A stretch of DNA of 64,000 nucleotides. It comes from Streptomyces sp. WZ-12. Its GTDB lineage: Bacteria > Actinomycetota > Actinomycetes > Streptomycetales > Streptomycetaceae. Shown here in pieces: positions 25,296 to 34,061 of this stretch. The DNA is taken from the NCBI RefSeq assembly GCF_028898845.1, contig NZ_CP118574.1:2108001-2172000 (forward strand). Reading direction: 5' to 3'. Numbering within the stretch: the first letter of the stretch is position 1; every line of letters begins with the position of its first letter. The notes beneath the pieces are model-generated. The model did no database searches. It was not told where the DNA came from and saw nothing but the letters and a program-made list of their open reading frames with translations. The position numbers were made by a program, and so were the translations under genes.

Positions 25296-27317
25296 ATGAC
25301 TGAGCGTCAGAAGGATCGTCCGTGGCTGATGCGGACGTACGCCGGGCACTCCACCGCCGAGGCGTCCAACGAGCTGTACCGGCGTAACCTCGCCAAGGGC
25401 CAGACCGGCCTGTCGGTCGCGTTCGACCTCCCGACGCAGACCGGATACGACCCCGACCACGTCCTGGCCCGCGGCGAGGTCGGTCGGGTCGGGGTCCCGG
25501 TGTCCCATCTGGGCGACATGCGGCGGCTGTTCCAGGACATCCCGCTGGAGCAGATGAACACCTCGATGACCATCAACGCCACCGCCATGTGGCTGCTGGC
25601 GCTCTACGAAGTGGTCGCCGAGGAACAGGGCGCCGACACCGGCAAGTTGGCGGGAACCACGCAGAACGACATCGTCAAGGAGTACCTCTCGCGCGGGACG
25701 CACGTCTTCCCGCCGGGTCCCTCGCTGCGGCTGACCACCGACATGATCACGTACACGGTCAACAACATCCCGAAGTGGAACCCGATCAACATCTGCAGCT
25801 ACCACCTGCAGGAGGCGGGAGCCACTCCGGTCCAGGAGATCTCCTACGCGATGTCCACCGCGATCGCCGTGTTGGACGCGGTGTTCGCGTCCGGCCAGGT
25901 CCCCGAGGACCGCAAGGGTGAGGTGGTCGCGCGCATTTCGTTCTTCGTCAACGCGGGCGTCCGGTTCGTCGAAGAGATGTGCAAGATGCGGGCGTTCACG
26001 CAGATCTGGGACAGGATCACGCACGAGCGCTACGGCATCGAGAACCCCAAGCAGCGCCGCTTCCGTTACGGCGTCCAGGTCAACTCCCTGGGATTGACCG
26101 AGGCGCAGCCGGAGAACAACGTCCAGCGGATCGTCCTGGAGATGCTGGCCGTCACGCTCTCCAAGGACGCCCGCGCCCGCGCCGTCCAACTGCCGGCCTG
26201 GAACGAGGCGTTGGGCCTGCCCCGCCCGTGGGACCAGCAGTGGTCGCTGCGCATCCAGCAGGTGCTGGCGCACGAGTCGGACCTGTTGGAGTACGAGGAC
26301 ATCTTCGCCGGGTCGCACGTCATCGAGGCCAAGGTGGAAGCTCTGGTGGCCGACTGCCTGGCCGAGATCGACCGGATCCAGGAGATGGGCGGCGCGATGG
26401 CGGCCGTGGAATCCGGCTATCTGAAGTCGCAGTTGGTGTCGGCGCACGCCGAGCGGCGGGCCCGGATCGAGTCCGGCGAGGAGAAGATCGTCGGCGTCAA
26501 CTGCTTCGAGTCGACCGAGCCCAACCCGCTCACCGCCGGCGGCGAATCCGGCGAATCCGCGATCCTGACGGTGGACCCGGCCAACGAGGAGCGCGTCGTA
26601 CGGGCCCTGCACGACTGGCGGGACAACCGGGACGAACTGCGGGCGCAGGAGGCGCTCTCGGCGCTGAAGAAGACCGCGGCGGGCACCGCCAACCTCTTCC
26701 CGGCGACGCTGGAGTGCGCACGGGCCGGCGTGACGACCGGCGAGTGGGCCTGGGCGCTGCGGGACGTCTTCGGCGAGTTCCGGGCTCCGACGGGCGTCTC
26801 GGGCGCACCGGTGGCGGTCACCGCGGAGGCCGGCACGCCGCTGGCGGCGGTCCGCGAGAAGGTCGCGAGGACCGCGGCCGAACTCGGCGGTGGGCGACTG
26901 CGGCTGCTGGTCGGCAAGCCCGGCCTGGACGGGCACAGCAACGGCGCCGAGCAGATCGCCGTGCGGGCCAGGGACGCCGGTTTCGAGGTGGTATACCAAG
27001 GCATCCGGCTCACCCCGGAGCAGATCGTGGCGGCGGCGGTCGCCGAGGACGTGCACTGCGTGGGGCTGTCGATCCTGTCGGGGTCGCACGCCGCGCTGGT
27101 GCCGGACGTGTTGGCGCGGCTGCGCCGGGCCGGAGCGCCCGAACTGCCGGTCATCGTGGGCGGCATCATCCCGTCCGCGGACGCGGCCGCGCTGCGCGAG
27201 GCGGGTGTCGCCGCCGTCTTCACCCCGAAGGACTTCGGGATCACGGAGATCATCGGCCGTATCGTCGACGAGATCCGCACCGCGAACAAACTCGACCCCA
27301 TGGAGGTCCTCGCATGA
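25296..27317 (+). CDS. ecm: Ethylmalonyl-CoA mutase, adenosylcobalamin-dependent
   Basis: A 673-residue single-chain mutase (MeaA type) converting ethylmalonyl-CoA to methylsuccinyl-CoA. The N-terminal TIM barrel includes SVAFDLPTQTGYDPDH, TTQNDIVKEYLSRGTHVFPPGPSLRLT and the C-terminal barrel part near VNCFESTEPNP. The B12 domain begins near residue 530 with GKPGLDGHSNGAEQ (DxHxxG), followed by SILSGSH and VGGIIPSAD. Position between ccr and the lyase supports the ethylmalonyl rather than methylmalonyl substrate. The start lies 13 bases after the ccr stop, and its stop overlaps the next ATG by four bases. Confidence 0.93.
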   Translation: MTERQKDRPWLMRTYAGHSTAEASNELYRRNLAKGQTGLSVAFDLPTQTGYDPDHVLARGEVGRVGVPVSHLGDMRRLFQDIPLEQMNTSMTINATAMWLLALYEVVAEEQGADTGKLAGTTQNDIVKEYLSRGTHVFPPGPSLRLTTDMITYTVNNIPKWNPINICSYHLQEAGATPVQEISYAMSTAIAVLDAVFASGQVPEDRKGEVVARISFFVNAGVRFVEEMCKMRAFTQIWDRITHERYGIENPKQRRFRYGVQVNSLGLTEAQPENNVQRIVLEMLAVTLSKDARARAVQLPAWNEALGLPRPWDQQWSLRIQQVLAHESDLLEYEDIFAGSHVIEAKVEALVADCLAEIDRIQEMGGAMAAVESGYLKSQLVSAHAERRARIESGEEKIVGVNCFESTEPNPLTAGGESGESAILTVDPANEERVVRALHDWRDNRDELRAQEALSALKKTAAGTANLFPATLECARAGVTTGEWAWALRDVFGEFRAPTGVSGAPVAVTAEAGTPLAAVREKVARTAAELGGGRLRLLVGKPGLDGHSNGAEQIAVRARDAGFEVVYQGIRLTPEQIVAAAVAEDVHCVGLSILSGSHAALVPDVLARLRRAGAPELPVIVGGIIPSADAAALREAGVAAVFTPKDFGITEIIGRIVDEIRTANKLDPMEVLA

Positions 27318-28360
27318 CCGCCCGCCCGTCGCCCGCCACCGCCCCGGCGGGAAGCCTCCCCCAGACCCCGTCCGGGGGTGCCCCCCTCGCTCCTGCCTCT
27401 TCTGCCGTGCAGCGCCTGCGTCCGCGCCGTTCCTGCCTGGCGGTGCCCGGCAGCAACCCCCGTTTCCTGGAGAAGGCCCAGGGCCTGCCGGCCGACCAGG
27501 TGTTCCTGGACCTGGAGGACGCCTGCGCGCCGCTGGCCAAGCCGGAGGCCCGGCACACCATCGTCACGTTCCTCAACGAGGGCGACTGGACGGGCAAGAC
27601 GCGGGTGGTGCGGGTCAACGACTGGACCACCGAGTGGACTTACCGGGACGTCGTCACGGTCGTCGAGGGCGCCGGGGCGAACCTCGACTGCATCATGCTG
27701 CCGAAGGTGCAGGACGCCGCGCAGGTGACGGCCCTGGACCTGCTGTTGACGCAGATCGAGAAGACGATGGGCCTGGAGGTCGGCCGGATCGGCATCGAGG
27801 CGCAGATCGAGAACGCCAAGGGCCTGGTGAACGTCGACGCGATCGCCGCCGCCTCGCCCCGTCTGGAGACCATCATCTTCGGCCCGGCCGACTTCATGGC
27901 GTCCATCAACATGAAGTCCCTGGTGGTCGGCGAACAGCCGCCCGGCTACCCGGCGGACGCCTACCACTACATCCTGATGCGCATCCTGATGGCGGCCCGC
28001 ACCCACAACCTCCAGGCCATCGACGGCCCTTACCTCCAGATCAAGAACGTCGACGGCTACCGCGAGGTCGCCGGCCGCGCCGCCGCGCTCGGCTTCGACG
28101 GCAAGTGGGTGCTGCACCCGGGCCAGGTGGAGGCGGCCAACGAGGTCTTCTCACCGTCCCAGGAGGACTACGACCACGCCGAGTTGATCCTGGACGCGTA
28201 CGAGTGGTGCACGTCCGAGGCGGGCGGGAAGAAGGGTTCGGCGATGCTCGGCGACGAGATGATCGACGAGGCGAGCCGCAAAATGGCGCTGGTGATCGCC
28301 GGAAAGGGCCGGGCCGCCGGCATGACCCGCAAGAGCACTTTCGAAGCCCCGGAGGCATGA
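27314..28360 (+). CDS. mcl: Malyl-CoA/beta-methylmalyl-CoA lyase (HpcH/CitE family)
   Basis: A 348-residue CitE-like lyase splitting methylmalyl-CoA to glyoxylate and propionyl-CoA. Family markers are RSCLAVPGSNPRFLEKA, FLDLEDACAP (acidic metal ligand), IEAQIENAKGLVN (Glu ligand), IFGPADFMASIN (Asp ligand) and KWVLHPGQVEAAN. The ATG overlaps the mutase stop (ATGA), so translation is coupled. Residues ~12-32 are an Ala/Pro/Ser-rich extension encoded by a C/G palindromic stretch (27349-27390) that looks like an in-frame insertion; the family core starts at about residue 34. Confidence 0.92.
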   Translation: MTARPSPATAPAGSLPQTPSGGAPLAPASSAVQRLRPRRSCLAVPGSNPRFLEKAQGLPADQVFLDLEDACAPLAKPEARHTIVTFLNEGDWTGKTRVVRVNDWTTEWTYRDVVTVVEGAGANLDCIMLPKVQDAAQVTALDLLLTQIEKTMGLEVGRIGIEAQIENAKGLVNVDAIAAASPRLETIIFGPADFMASINMKSLVVGEQPPGYPADAYHYILMRILMAARTHNLQAIDGPYLQIKNVDGYREVAGRAAALGFDGKWVLHPGQVEAANEVFSPSQEDYDHAELILDAYEWCTSEAGGKKGSAMLGDEMIDEASRKMALVIAGKGRAAGMTRKSTFEAPEA

Positions 28361-28365
28361 GCGCG

Positions 28366-28890
28366 ATGCAGTTCGGCCGCACTTACGAAGAGTTCACCAT
28401 CGGCGACGTCTACAAGCACTGGCCGGGCAAGACGGTGACCGAATACGACGACCACCTGTTCTGCCTGCTGACCATGAACCACCATCCGCTGCACATGGAC
28501 AGCAACTACGCCGAACAGACCACCGACTTCGGAAAGAACGTCGTCGTCGGCAATTACATCTACTCCCTCCTGCTGGGCATGTCGGTACCGGACGTCTCCG
28601 GAAAGGCGATCGCCAATCTGGAGATCGAGTCGCTGAAGCACGTGGCGCCGACGTTCCACGGTGACACGCTCTACGGCGAGACGACGGTGCTCGACAAGAC
28701 GCCGTCGAAGTCCAAGTCCGACCGCGGCATCGTGCACGTCGAGACCAAGGGCTACAAGCAGGACGGCACCCTGGTCTGCGTCTTCCGGCGCAAGGTGATG
28801 GTCCCCACGGCGACCTACATCAAGGAGCGCGGCGGCGAACAGCCCGGCCGCCCCGAGCTCAAGGCCCCCGCGACCCGTAAGGAGAAGTGA
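28366..28890 (+). CDS. mch: MaoC-type hydratase (mesaconyl-C1-CoA hydratase)
   Basis: A 174-residue hot-dog-fold hydratase. The core EFTIGDVYKHWPGKTVTEYDDHLFCLLTMNHHPLHMDSNYAE carries the catalytic Asp/His pair (YDDHLF and NHHPLHMD), followed by VVVGNYIYSLLLGMS. It should interconvert mesaconyl-CoA and methylmalyl-CoA between the dehydrogenase and the lyase of this operon. GGAGG is ten bases before the ATG at 28366. An ATG at 28357, which overlaps the lyase stop but sits one base from that GGAGG, is the less likely start. It is shorter than the fused two-domain Mch of proteobacteria. Confidence 0.88.
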   Translation: MQFGRTYEEFTIGDVYKHWPGKTVTEYDDHLFCLLTMNHHPLHMDSNYAEQTTDFGKNVVVGNYIYSLLLGMSVPDVSGKAIANLEIESLKHVAPTFHGDTLYGETTVLDKTPSKSKSDRGIVHVETKGYKQDGTLVCVFRRKVMVPTATYIKERGGEQPGRPELKAPATRKEK

Positions 28891-28893
28891 CCC

Positions 28894-30099
28894 ATGGCGC
28901 GTCTCGCACAGACCGAGGGCCTGACCGACATCCAGCGGGAAATCCTCTCCACCGTCCGGGATTTCGTGGACAAGGAGATCATCCCGGTCGCCACCGAGTT
29001 GGAGCACCGCGACGAATACCCCACGCAGATCGTCGAGGGCCTGAAGGAACTCGGCGTGTTCGGGCTGATGATTCCGGAGGAATACGGCGGCCTCGGCGAG
29101 TCGTTGCTCACCTATGCGTTGACGGTCGAGGAGATCGCCCGCGGCTGGATGAGCGTGTCGGGCATCATCAACACCCACTTCATCGTGGCGTACATGCTCA
29201 AGCAGCACGGCACACAGGAACAGAAGGACCATTTCCTGCCGAAGATGGCGGCCGGCGAGATCCGGGGCGCCTTCTCGATGTCGGAGCCGGCGCTGGGTTC
29301 CGACGTCTCGGCCATTTCCTCCAAGGGTGTACGGGACGGCGACGATTACGTCCTCAACGGCCAGAAGATGTGGCTCACCAACGGCGGTTCGTCGACGCTG
29401 GTGGCGGTGTTGTGCCGGACCGACGAGGGGCACCCGGAGGGCACCGCTCCGCACAAGTCGATGACGACCTTCCTGGTGGAGAAGGAGGCCGGCTTCGGCG
29501 AGGTGCGCCCGGGCCTGACCATCCCCGGCAAGATCGAGAAGATGGGCTACAAGGGCGTCGACACCACCGAGTTGATCATGGATGGTCTGCGCGTTCCGGC
29601 GGACCGGATCCTCGGCGGCGAGAGCGGGCGTGGCTTCTATCACATGATGGACGGCGTCGAGGTGGGCCGGGTCAACGTGGCCGCGCGCGGCTGCGGCGTC
29701 GCCCAGCGCGCCTTCGAACTCGGCGTGTCCTACGCCCAGCAGCGACGGACGTTCGGCAAGCCGATCGCCCAGCACCAGGCCATTCAGTTCAAGCTGGCGG
29801 AAATGGCGACAAAGGTAGAGGCCGCCCATGCCATGATGGTTAATGCCGCACGCAAAAAGGACTCCGGGCAACGAAACGACCTTGAAGCGGGCATGGCGAA
29901 GTACCTGGCCTCCGAGTACTGCAAGGAGGTGGTCGAGGACGCCTTCCGCATCCACGGCGGCTACGGCTTCTCCAAGGAGTACGAGATCGAGCGCCTCTAC
30001 CGGGAGGCCCCGATGCTCCTGATCGGCGAGGGCACGGCCGAGATCCAGAAAATGATCATCGGCCGCCGGCTACTTGAGGAGTACCGAATCCAGGGGTGA
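28894..30099 (+). CDS. mcd: Acyl-CoA dehydrogenase, probable methylsuccinyl-CoA dehydrogenase
   Basis: A 401-residue FAD-dependent acyl-CoA dehydrogenase. Visible motifs are AFSMSEPALGSDVSA (FAD/substrate), WLTNGG, QRRTFGKPIAQHQAIQ, YCKEVVEDAFRIHGGYGFSKEYEIERLYREA, and the catalytic base position E379 (IGEGTAEIQ). Operon context (three bases after the hydratase) assigns it to oxidation of methylsuccinyl-CoA to mesaconyl-CoA. It lacks the extra N-terminal domain of the Rhodobacter Mcd, so the assignment rests on context. AGGAG precedes the ATG. Last gene of the ccr operon. Confidence 0.88.
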   Translation: MARLAQTEGLTDIQREILSTVRDFVDKEIIPVATELEHRDEYPTQIVEGLKELGVFGLMIPEEYGGLGESLLTYALTVEEIARGWMSVSGIINTHFIVAYMLKQHGTQEQKDHFLPKMAAGEIRGAFSMSEPALGSDVSAISSKGVRDGDDYVLNGQKMWLTNGGSSTLVAVLCRTDEGHPEGTAPHKSMTTFLVEKEAGFGEVRPGLTIPGKIEKMGYKGVDTTELIMDGLRVPADRILGGESGRGFYHMMDGVEVGRVNVAARGCGVAQRAFELGVSYAQQRRTFGKPIAQHQAIQFKLAEMATKVEAAHAMMVNAARKKDSGQRNDLEAGMAKYLASEYCKEVVEDAFRIHGGYGFSKEYEIERLYREAPMLLIGEGTAEIQKMIIGRRLLEEYRIQG

Positions 30100-30178
30100 A
30101 CGTCCCCTTTGGGTCATTTTCCGGTAGATAAAGATCACACCGTGTCATCGTTCTTCGGCCATGGATTGGCTCTGGCTC

Positions 30179-30209
30179 TTGGCCAGTTGCCGCTCGCAAC
30201 CGATAGCAT
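30179..30209 (+). promoter_or_regulatory. Possible promoter of psd
   Basis: TTGGCC and TAGCAT are separated by 19 bases in the 170-bp gap before psd. Weak match. Confidence 0.25.
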
Positions 30210-30269
30210 CCCAGGAAAGCCGCCGTCCCCCGTATCCATATGCGGCATCCTCCGCTACGAAGGTCATTC

Positions 30270-30917
30270 ATGCCCCACAGCCAATCCTCTGCACCTCGCG
30301 GTCGCGTCCGCCTCGCGCGCGGAGCGTCGCCGTGGCTCCTCCCGACCGTGGCAACGGCAGCGGTCAGCCTGGCCCGCTCCCGCCGGTCGGGACGCTGGGC
30401 CGCCGTCGCCGTGCCCACCACCGCACTCGCGGCGGGCATGCTGTGGTTCTTCCGCGACCCCGAGCGAGAGATCGCGTCGGGACGCGTCATCTCTCCGGCC
30501 GACGGCGTGGTGCAGAGCATCATGCCGTGGAAGGACGGGCGCACCCGCGTCGCGATCTTCATGAGCCCGTTGAACGTCCACGTCAACCGCGCGCCGCTGG
30601 CCGGCACGGTGACGTCCGTGGAGCACATCCCCGGCGGCTTCGTCCCGGCGTTCAACAAGGAGAGCGAGAACAACGAGCGGGTCGTCTGGCACTTCGACAC
30701 CGAGCTGGGCGACGTCGAGATGGTGCAGATCGCCGGCGCGGTCGCCCGCCGCATCGTGCCGTACGTGCCCCAGGGCGCCAAGGTCGAGCAGGGCGAGCGC
30801 GTCGGGCTGATCCGCTTCGGCTCGCGGGTGGACGTCTACCTCCCGGAAGGCGTCGAACCGGCGGTCGAGGTCGGCCAGGCCACTACCGCGGGGGTGACTC
30901 GCCTTGACCGTGATTGA
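30270..30917 (+). CDS. psd: Phosphatidylserine decarboxylase proenzyme, short form
   Basis: A 215-residue proenzyme. A membrane-associating hydrophobic segment spans ~45-62 (VAVPTTALAAGMLWFF). The core shows ISPADGVVQSI, RVAIFMSPLNVHVNRAPLAG and FNKESENNERV. Self-cleavage at G184-S185 (IRFGSRVDVYLP) would leave a pyruvoyl group on the small alpha subunit. It makes phosphatidylethanolamine. GAAGG precedes the ATG at 30270; an upstream start adding ten residues is less likely. It overlaps pssA by 14 bp, pairing the two steps from CDP-diacylglycerol to PE. Confidence 0.93.
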   Translation: MPHSQSSAPRGRVRLARGASPWLLPTVATAAVSLARSRRSGRWAAVAVPTTALAAGMLWFFRDPEREIASGRVISPADGVVQSIMPWKDGRTRVAIFMSPLNVHVNRAPLAGTVTSVEHIPGGFVPAFNKESENNERVVWHFDTELGDVEMVQIAGAVARRIVPYVPQGAKVEQGERVGLIRFGSRVDVYLPEGVEPAVEVGQATTAGVTRLDRD

Positions 30918-31764
30918 TCCCGAGACACAGGCGAGCTGGGCGCCGGAGAACGACGACGAGGTCGACGACATGCCGTTGTCGACGCGGTTGTCAATAGCGG
31001 ACACCCTGACGCTCGGCAACGCCATCTGCGGCTTCATGGCCGTGTACTTCACCACCACCGGCGTGCTCATCCCGCACCTCACGGGGACCGAGGACGGCGG
31101 GATGGCGCGGCACAGCGCGGCGATGGCTGTGATCCTGATGCTGCTGGCATCGGTCTTCGACCTCTTCGACGGGCTGGTGGCGCGCAAGCTGCGGGCCTCG
31201 GCGATGGGGGCCGAGCTCGACAACCTCTCCGACCTGATCAGCTTCGGGCTGGCACCCGCGTACTTCGTCGTGACCTGGGGCATGGTCGCCCAGGACGCGC
31301 ACCAGAAGGTGTCGGTGGTCGCGGCGGTGGTGGTCCTCCTGGCGGTGGTGCTCCGGCTCGCGCGCTTCTCCTGCGTCACGATCCGCGACGGCATCTTCCA
31401 GGGGATGCCGAGCCCGTTCGGCGCCCTGACCGTCGTCGCCATCGTCCTGCTGGAGCTGCCGTTCCTGCCGACGCTGCTGGCGATCATCGGGGTGGCCTGG
31501 CTGATGGTGAGCCGGGTCGAGTACCCCAAGCCGCGGGGCCGGCTCGCGGTGGCGATGCTGAGCTGGATCGTGCTCAGCATGGGCATGCTCGCCGCCTGGG
31601 CCCTGGACGCCCCCAACGGCCAGCTGCTGCTCCAGACCGGCTGCGCCCTGCAGATCGTCCTGGGCGCGATGATCCCGGTCTTCGCGACGGCCCGGAGGGT
31701 CAACACCTTCCGCGACAACCGCCGCGAGTCGCGCGCCGAATCGCACGCCGCGCACCAGCCCTGA
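30904..31764 (+). CDS. pssA: CDP-diacylglycerol-serine O-phosphatidyltransferase
   Basis: A 286-residue integral membrane enzyme that makes phosphatidylserine. The CDP-alcohol phosphotransferase signature is complete: D86-x2-D89-G90-x2-A93-R94-x7-G102-x3-D106-x3-D110. About seven or eight hydrophobic segments follow, starting at LGNAICGFMAVYFTTTG. The start is ambiguous: TTG at 30904 or GTG two codons later, both inside the end of psd, implying coupled translation. The C-terminal ~30 residues are polar and cytoplasmic. The gene ends 33 bases before a perfect terminator. Confidence 0.93.
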   Translation: MTVIDPETQASWAPENDDEVDDMPLSTRLSIADTLTLGNAICGFMAVYFTTTGVLIPHLTGTEDGGMARHSAAMAVILMLLASVFDLFDGLVARKLRASAMGAELDNLSDLISFGLAPAYFVVTWGMVAQDAHQKVSVVAAVVVLLAVVLRLARFSCVTIRDGIFQGMPSPFGALTVVAIVLLELPFLPTLLAIIGVAWLMVSRVEYPKPRGRLAVAMLSWIVLSMGMLAAWALDAPNGQLLLQTGCALQIVLGAMIPVFATARRVNTFRDNRRESRAESHAAHQP

Positions 31765-31797
31765 CGGGTCGGGGCGGCGGCGCCCCACCGAGCACGG

Positions 31798-31837
31798 GAA
31801 GAGGCCCCGAGCGGAACCATCCGCTCGGGGCCTCTTC
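31798..31837. terminator. Perfect 18-bp bidirectional terminator
   Basis: Arms GAAGAGGCCCCGAGCGGA and TCCGCTCGGGGCCTCTTC close on an ACCA loop. Outer bases extend the stem imperfectly. It lies between convergent pssA and glycerate kinase genes and can serve both. Confidence 0.9.
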
Positions 31838-31868
31838 TCGTGCCGCGGGTGCCGTGGGCCGCCCCGGC

Positions 31869-33026
31869 TCAGGCCAGGAAGTCCCGCGCCAACTGCTCGG
31901 CCGCGCGTTCCAGCAGCGGCCCCGCCTCGGCCATGCAGCGGGCCGGGTCGGGCTCCAGGTCCGTCAGCGCGTACGCCCGCCGGATGCCGGCCGCGGCCAG
32001 CGCCTCCTGGGACAACTGCAACCGTCCGCAGACCGCGGCCACGTCGATGCCCGCCGCCCGCGCCGCCGCGGCGACCCCGGCCGGCGCCTTGCCGTGCAGG
32101 GTCTGCGCGTCGAGCGACCCCTCACCCGTGATCACGAACGTCGCCCGGGCCAGCGCCGGGGCGAAGCCCAGCACCTCCAGCATCACGTCGATCCCCGGCC
32201 GGAACACGGCGTCCAGCCCGACCAGCGCGCCGTATCCGATCCCGCCCGCGGCACCGGCCCCCGGTGCCAGCGCGTGCTCCGCGGCCTTCGGGCCGACGGC
32301 TCGCTCCAGCACCTCGGCGTAGTGCGCCAGGGCCGCGTCCAGGATGGCGACGTCCTCCTCGGTCGCGCCCTTCTGCGGCCCGTAGACCGCCGGCGCGCCC
32401 TTGGGGCCGGTCAGCGGATTGTCGACGTCGCTGGCGAGCACGATGTCCGTGGCCGCCAGCCGCGGGTCGAGCCCTGAGAGATCGGCCGTGGCCAGCTCCC
32501 GCAGGCCCCCGCCGCCCGGACCGACCGGCGTCCCGTCGGCGGCCAGGAACCGCGCGCCCAGGGCCGCCAACATGCCCGCGCCGCCGTCCGTGGTGGCGCT
32601 GCCCCCGACGCCGAACACGATCGAGGTCGCCCCCGCGTCCAGCGCCGCCAGCAGCAGCTCGCCGGTGCCGTACGTGGTGGCGGTGAGCGGCGCGAAGACG
32701 CCGCGCGGGAGGTGCTGGAGGCCGGACGCCTCGGCCATCTCCACCACCGCCGTGCCGTCCTCGCGCAACGCGAAGATGGCCGTCACCGGCTCGCCCGTCG
32801 GGCCGGTGACCCGCGCCTCGTGCCGGGTGAAACCGGCCGCCAGCGCCGCCGCGGTCGTCCCGTCGCCGCCGTCCGCGACCGGGACCGCCGCCACGTCCAG
32901 GCCGGGGAGCACGCGCCGCAGACCGGCCGTGACGTGCTCGGCGACCTGCACGGCCGTGAGCGAGCCCTTGAACTTGTCCGCGGCGATCAGCACCTGTGCT
33001 GTGTTTGTCCTTGCTGCGTCCGCCAC
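31869..33026 (-). CDS. glxK: Glycerate kinase, type I
   Basis: A 385-residue kinase of the GarK/GlxK family that phosphorylates D-glycerate. Signature segments are VLIAADKFKGSLTA, PVADGGDGT, FGVGGSATTDGGAGMLAALG, LASDVDNPL-GP-GA---YGPQKGA and VITGEGSLDAQTLHGKAP. The GTG start has AAGGGGAA upstream. Monocistronic and convergent with pssA. Glycerate can arise from glyoxylate, a product of the neighbouring lyase pathway, but a functional link is only suggested by proximity. Confidence 0.95.
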   Translation of the reverse strand: MADAARTNTAQVLIAADKFKGSLTAVQVAEHVTAGLRRVLPGLDVAAVPVADGGDGTTAAALAAGFTRHEARVTGPTGEPVTAIFALREDGTAVVEMAEASGLQHLPRGVFAPLTATTYGTGELLLAALDAGATSIVFGVGGSATTDGGAGMLAALGARFLAADGTPVGPGGGGLRELATADLSGLDPRLAATDIVLASDVDNPLTGPKGAPAVYGPQKGATEEDVAILDAALAHYAEVLERAVGPKAAEHALAPGAGAAGGIGYGALVGLDAVFRPGIDVMLEVLGFAPALARATFVITGEGSLDAQTLHGKAPAGVAAAARAAGIDVAAVCGRLQLSQEALAAAGIRRAYALTDLEPDPARCMAEAGPLLERAAEQLARDFLA

Positions 33027-33227
33027 CGTGTTTCCCCTTGCTTTCGAACTGGCAGTCGCGCCGCTGCGACCCTATCCGCCCGACGCCCCCACGAACAGAC
33101 CGGAAGAAGATCACCGCGCCCCAGCCACCCGCCCTCACCTGCTTCCCTCCCCTCCCCCGTCTCCATCCACCGCCCCTGCCTCCCCGCACATCTCAGGCCC
33201 GCGCTTCTCCTCCCTCCGGCCAGCCCC

Positions 33228-33233
33228 TAGGCT
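33228..33233 (+). promoter_or_regulatory. -10 box of leaderless Nudix gene
   Basis: TAGGCT lies six bases before the GTG, and no Shine-Dalgarno is present. Confidence 0.5.
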
Positions 33234-33239
33234 CGCGCC

Positions 33240-33755
33240 GTGACGACCATGGACGACGACTACGCCTCTTACCTCGCCGGCCTGCCACGCGTCCTCGCGG
33301 GCGCGGGGGTCATCTTCCGTGACGCGGAAGGACGCCTCCTGCTGGTCGAGCCCAACTACCGCGACACCTGGGTCCTGCCGGGCGGCACCATCGAGTCGGA
33401 CACCGGCGAGACCCCGCGCGAGGCCGCCCACCGGGAAACCGTCGAAGAGATCGGCCTGGACGTCGAGTTGGGCCCGCTACTCGCCGTCGACTGGGTGCGC
33501 AGCGCGGCGCGGCCGCCGCTGGTGTCGTACCTCTTCGACGGCGGGGTGCTGACCCCGGAGCAGTTCGCGACGATCCGGGTGCAGGAGGAGGAACTGCTGT
33601 CCTGGCGCCTGGTCCACTGGACCGAGGCCGAGCCGCTGCTCGCCAAGGACCTGCGGCTGCGCATCCGCGCCGCCCTGGACGCCTTGGAACACGGCCGCGG
33701 CCCGGCGGAACTGGAGGACGGACTCGCGCCGGACGGGCGGCACGGACGGGAGTGA
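33240..33755 (+). CDS. Nudix hydrolase
   Basis: A 171-residue nucleotide diphosphate hydrolase. The Nudix box runs GGTIESDTGETPREAAHRETVEEIGL; the REtxEExGL half is canonical, but the loop between the first Gly and the first Glu is two residues longer than the GX5E consensus. The N-terminal strand VIFRDAEGRLLLVEPNYRDTWVLPGG is typical of MutT-like members. The substrate is undetermined. The GTG start sits six bases after TAGGCT, so the mRNA is probably leaderless. An in-frame ATG three codons later is the alternative start. Confidence 0.9.
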   Translation: MTTMDDDYASYLAGLPRVLAGAGVIFRDAEGRLLLVEPNYRDTWVLPGGTIESDTGETPREAAHRETVEEIGLDVELGPLLAVDWVRSAARPPLVSYLFDGGVLTPEQFATIRVQEEELLSWRLVHWTEAEPLLAKDLRLRIRAALDALEHGRGPAELEDGLAPDGRHGRE

Positions 33756-34061
33756 GCCGCGCGGGCTGGGGCGGGCACGCGTGCTGGTTTGAGGGGACGG
33801 TGGGGTCGACGGGACCGGGCTGGCTCGGGCAGTCGGTAGATGGGCGAGGCTGACCGGGCCGGCAGGCCAGGCTGGGGCTGACGGGGCGATCGGGGTCGTG
33901 GGGGTTGTTGGAGTTGTTGAAGTGGTCGGACCGTTCTGGTCAGTTGGGGTGATCGGGGCGACCGTTGGGGTTCGGCCGTGCACAGCTCCCGTCGCGTAGT
34001 ACCCCAGCATGAGAACCGTAGGTTGATTCCCTCCCCCCACCCGCGCCGTAGCCTCATTCCC
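33756..34061. other. 306-bp spacer, G/T-rich
   Basis: No gene. The plus strand is G/T-rich with short imperfect repeats (GGGG-CTGACGGG, GTTGTTGGAGTTGTTG). The right end holds the -10 box of the nucleotidyltransferase gene. Confidence 0.5.
34049..34054 (+). promoter_or_regulatory. -10 box of leaderless nucleotidyltransferase gene
   Basis: TAGCCT lies seven bases before the ATG, and no ribosome-binding site is seen. Confidence 0.45.

Noticed and set aside
30100..30269. Possible riboswitch or small RNA upstream of psd
   Set aside because: No conserved fold or motif could be identified by eye. Only a weak promoter-like pair is present.
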